17,538 nucleotides of DNA from Verrucomicrobiales bacterium (GTDB lineage: Bacteria; Verrucomicrobiota; Verrucomicrobiia; Verrucomicrobiales; SKLO01). Within the stretch, counting starts at the first letter, position 1, and the number at the start of each line of letters is the position of its first letter. The notes beneath the pieces were generated by a model. It was not told the origin of the DNA and ran no database searches. It saw only the letters and a program-made list of their open reading frames with translations. The stretch spans positions 1 to 17,538 of the forward strand of contig SKLO01000066.1 of assembly GCA_007123195.1 (NCBI GenBank). The letters are read 5' to 3'. Below, one piece after another: positions 16,570 to 17,538 of the stretch. The position numbers and the translations under genes were made by a program.

Positions 16570-16768
16570 CCACCCAGGCCTCGCGGGCGCCATCCCCCCG
16601 TGGGGCGGGCCTCCGACCCGCCCGGGGTGCGGGTCACTCGTTCTCGGCGCCCGCTTCATTCACGGAAACTTTCGCGCCCTGCGAGTGGACCGCTGACGGG
16701 AAGCTGCACGCTCTTGCGAGCGCACCTCCCACCATCGCGGGTCGGAGGCCCGCGCTAGGTGGCGGAGG
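16569..16768. repeat. Arm-core-arm element, copy 2
   Basis: The left arm GCGGGCCTCCGACCCGC (16605-16621) and right arm GCGGGTCGGAGGCCCGC (16737-16753) are exact reverse complements, 17 of 17. The core at 16622-16694 aligns without gaps to 16371-16443 of copy 1, about 54 of 74 positions by eye, at a constant 251-bp offset. The arms occupy the same aligned positions as in copy 1 but have unrelated sequence. The right arm is further enclosed by a CCTC/GAGG and CCACC/GGTGG stem (16725-16733 with 16758-16768). Confidence 0.6.
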
Positions 16769-16953
16769 CAGAGGCTTCGCCCGTGCAAGGCGTCAGCGGA
16801 CTGCGGATATTCTCAGGCCTGCCGCCAGCAGGCTGGCTTCGAAAAGCGGCAGTCCAAGGTGCTGCGCACGGCTGTGCGGGGCGCATTACCGAGGCCGCCC
16901 ACCCAATCGCAGCGGACATTGTCCGCCAGGCAAGATAGGGTCCCATCGACGGG

Positions 16954-17538
16954 TCAGCGTCCCCGACCGCGCCGACGATCATCCCGGTCCTCGCGCTCGT
17001 CTCTCTGGGCGCGCTGCTGCTGTGGCCGCTGTTGCGGCTGGGCGCGCTGCTGTTGAGGTCGCTGTTGTGGCAGGGCGCGCTGCTGTGGAGGCCGTTGCTG
17101 TGGCTGGGCGCGCTGACGTTGGGCGGTCTCGGCTTGCTGGCGTTGGCGATTCCGGGTCTCGCGCTGCTGGGCCTCGCGCTGCTGGGCTTGCTGCTGCTGG
17201 GCACGCTGGCGTTGGGTCGCTTCCGCCTGTTGCCGCTGGCGCGACTGAGCCTCGCGCTGGGCGCGTTCGCGTTGTTGGGCGTCTGCGGCGCGGCGTTGCT
17301 GTTCGGCGGCGGCCTGTTGACTGGCGCGTTGTTGCAGCTCGCGTTGCTGGGCCTCGCGCTGCTGGCGTTCGGCGGCTTCGCGTTGGGCGCGTTCGCGTTG
17401 CTGGGCTTCTGCGGCGCGTTGCTGCTGTTCGGCGGCGGCCTGTTGGCTGGCGCGTTGTTGCAGCTCGCGTTGCTGGGCCTCGCGCTGCTGGGCCTCGCGC
17501 TGCTGGCGTTCGGCAGCTTCGCGTTGACCGCGTTCGCG
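16954..17538 (-). CDS. Gln/Arg/Glu/Ala repeat protein, C-terminal part (5' end outside window)
   Basis: The minus-strand frame is open from the right edge to a TGA at 16954-16956, giving 194 residues with no start in the window. The first 130 residues are almost wholly Gln, Arg, Glu and Ala, built on five-residue repeats such as QQREA, and should form a long charged helix. They include a tandem duplication: residues 5-51 (17526-17386) and 52-93 (17385-17260) are nearly identical except for one extra QQREA in the first. Then comes a Pro/Gln part (QQRPQQQRAQP) and the end RDERE-DRDDRRRGRGR. The family cannot be named, and an N-terminal domain outside the window probably defines it. The steady open frame and charged, periodic composition argue for a real gene. 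A short frame at 16755-17204 on the same strand is a shadow of it. Confidence 0.65.
   Translation of the reverse strand, partial: RERGQREAAERQQREAQQREAQQRELQQRASQQAAAEQQQRAAEAQQRERAQREAAERQQREAQQRELQQRASQQAAAEQQRRAADAQQRERAQREAQSRQRQQAEATQRQRAQQQQAQQREAQQRETRNRQRQQAETAQRQRAQPQQRPPQQRALPQQRPQQQRAQPQQRPQQQRAQRDEREDRDDRRRGRGR

Larger units (their letters stand above)
16148..16953. other. 806-bp non-coding, repeat-rich spacer
   Basis: The spacer lies between the convergent permease and Gln-rich genes. No open frame in it shows protein character. It contains two copies of TGACGCATCGCC, a 14-bp palindrome, two copies of a block with inverted arms, several GC hairpins and, at 16915-16929, GCGGAC-ATT-GTCCGC. 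The last could act at the 3' end of the minus-strand gene. I see no transposase remnant or tRNA. Confidence 0.6.

Noticed and set aside
16268..16696. A 142-codon open frame through the repeat spacer
   Set aside because: It reads straight through hairpins and both repeat cores, its composition (Arg, Pro, Thr, His) is that of random GC-rich DNA, and no start context is seen.
16148..17538. CRISPR array or phage remnant
   Set aside because: The repeats are two imperfect copies with an unequal layout, or coding repeats of a Gln-rich protein; there are no regular direct repeats with unique spacers and no cas or phage genes.

Overview
The window is GC-rich bacterial chromosome (by eye about two-thirds G+C) holding eleven convincing protein genes, one of them cut by the right edge. 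The heptose epimerase HldD points to a Gram-negative cell with lipopolysaccharide. Most start codons lack a recognisable Shine-Dalgarno sequence, and the FtsH and ClpP sequences look to me more like those of the PVC group (Verrucomicrobia and relatives) than of typical Proteobacteria. That assignment is an impression from sequence style, not a demonstrated placement.

Layout, left to right. cysK (minus) is divergent from phhB (plus). phhB overlaps by 4 bp a DUF1343/NamZ-type peptidoglycan hydrolase gene. Then comes clpP (plus), alone and without clpX. It converges on two minus-strand genes: a HAD-family phosphatase and, upstream of it, a 1231-residue single-chain ABCG-type transporter with a TerB-like and FHA-like N-terminal half. 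Divergent from the transporter is ftsH (plus). ftsH converges on a minus-strand series recF > uxaC > hldD, where uxaC and hldD can overlap as GTGA. Divergent from recF is an APC-superfamily amino acid permease (plus). About 800 bp of structured non-coding DNA follow. The right edge cuts into a minus-strand gene for a Gln/Arg/Glu/Ala repeat protein whose N-terminus lies outside.

Most genes are housekeeping: cysteine synthesis, pterin recycling, proteolysis (ClpP, FtsH), recombination (RecF), uronate catabolism, LPS heptose synthesis, envelope turnover and transport. No single pathway links them, and I see no defence island, prophage, transposase or CRISPR array.

The most unusual material is non-coding. 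Between 16318 and 16768 there are two copies of a roughly 190-bp block offset by 251 bp. In each copy a conserved core is flanked by a pair of inverted arms. The arm sequences differ between the copies, yet left and right arms match each other within each copy, at the same aligned positions. This looks like a REPIN-like or otherwise structure-conserved element. A 12-mer, TGACGCATCGCC, occurs in this region twice and once more after clpP, each time next to a hairpin, suggesting a dispersed intergenic repeat family. The ABCG fusion and the internally duplicated repeat gene at the right edge are the main coding oddities.
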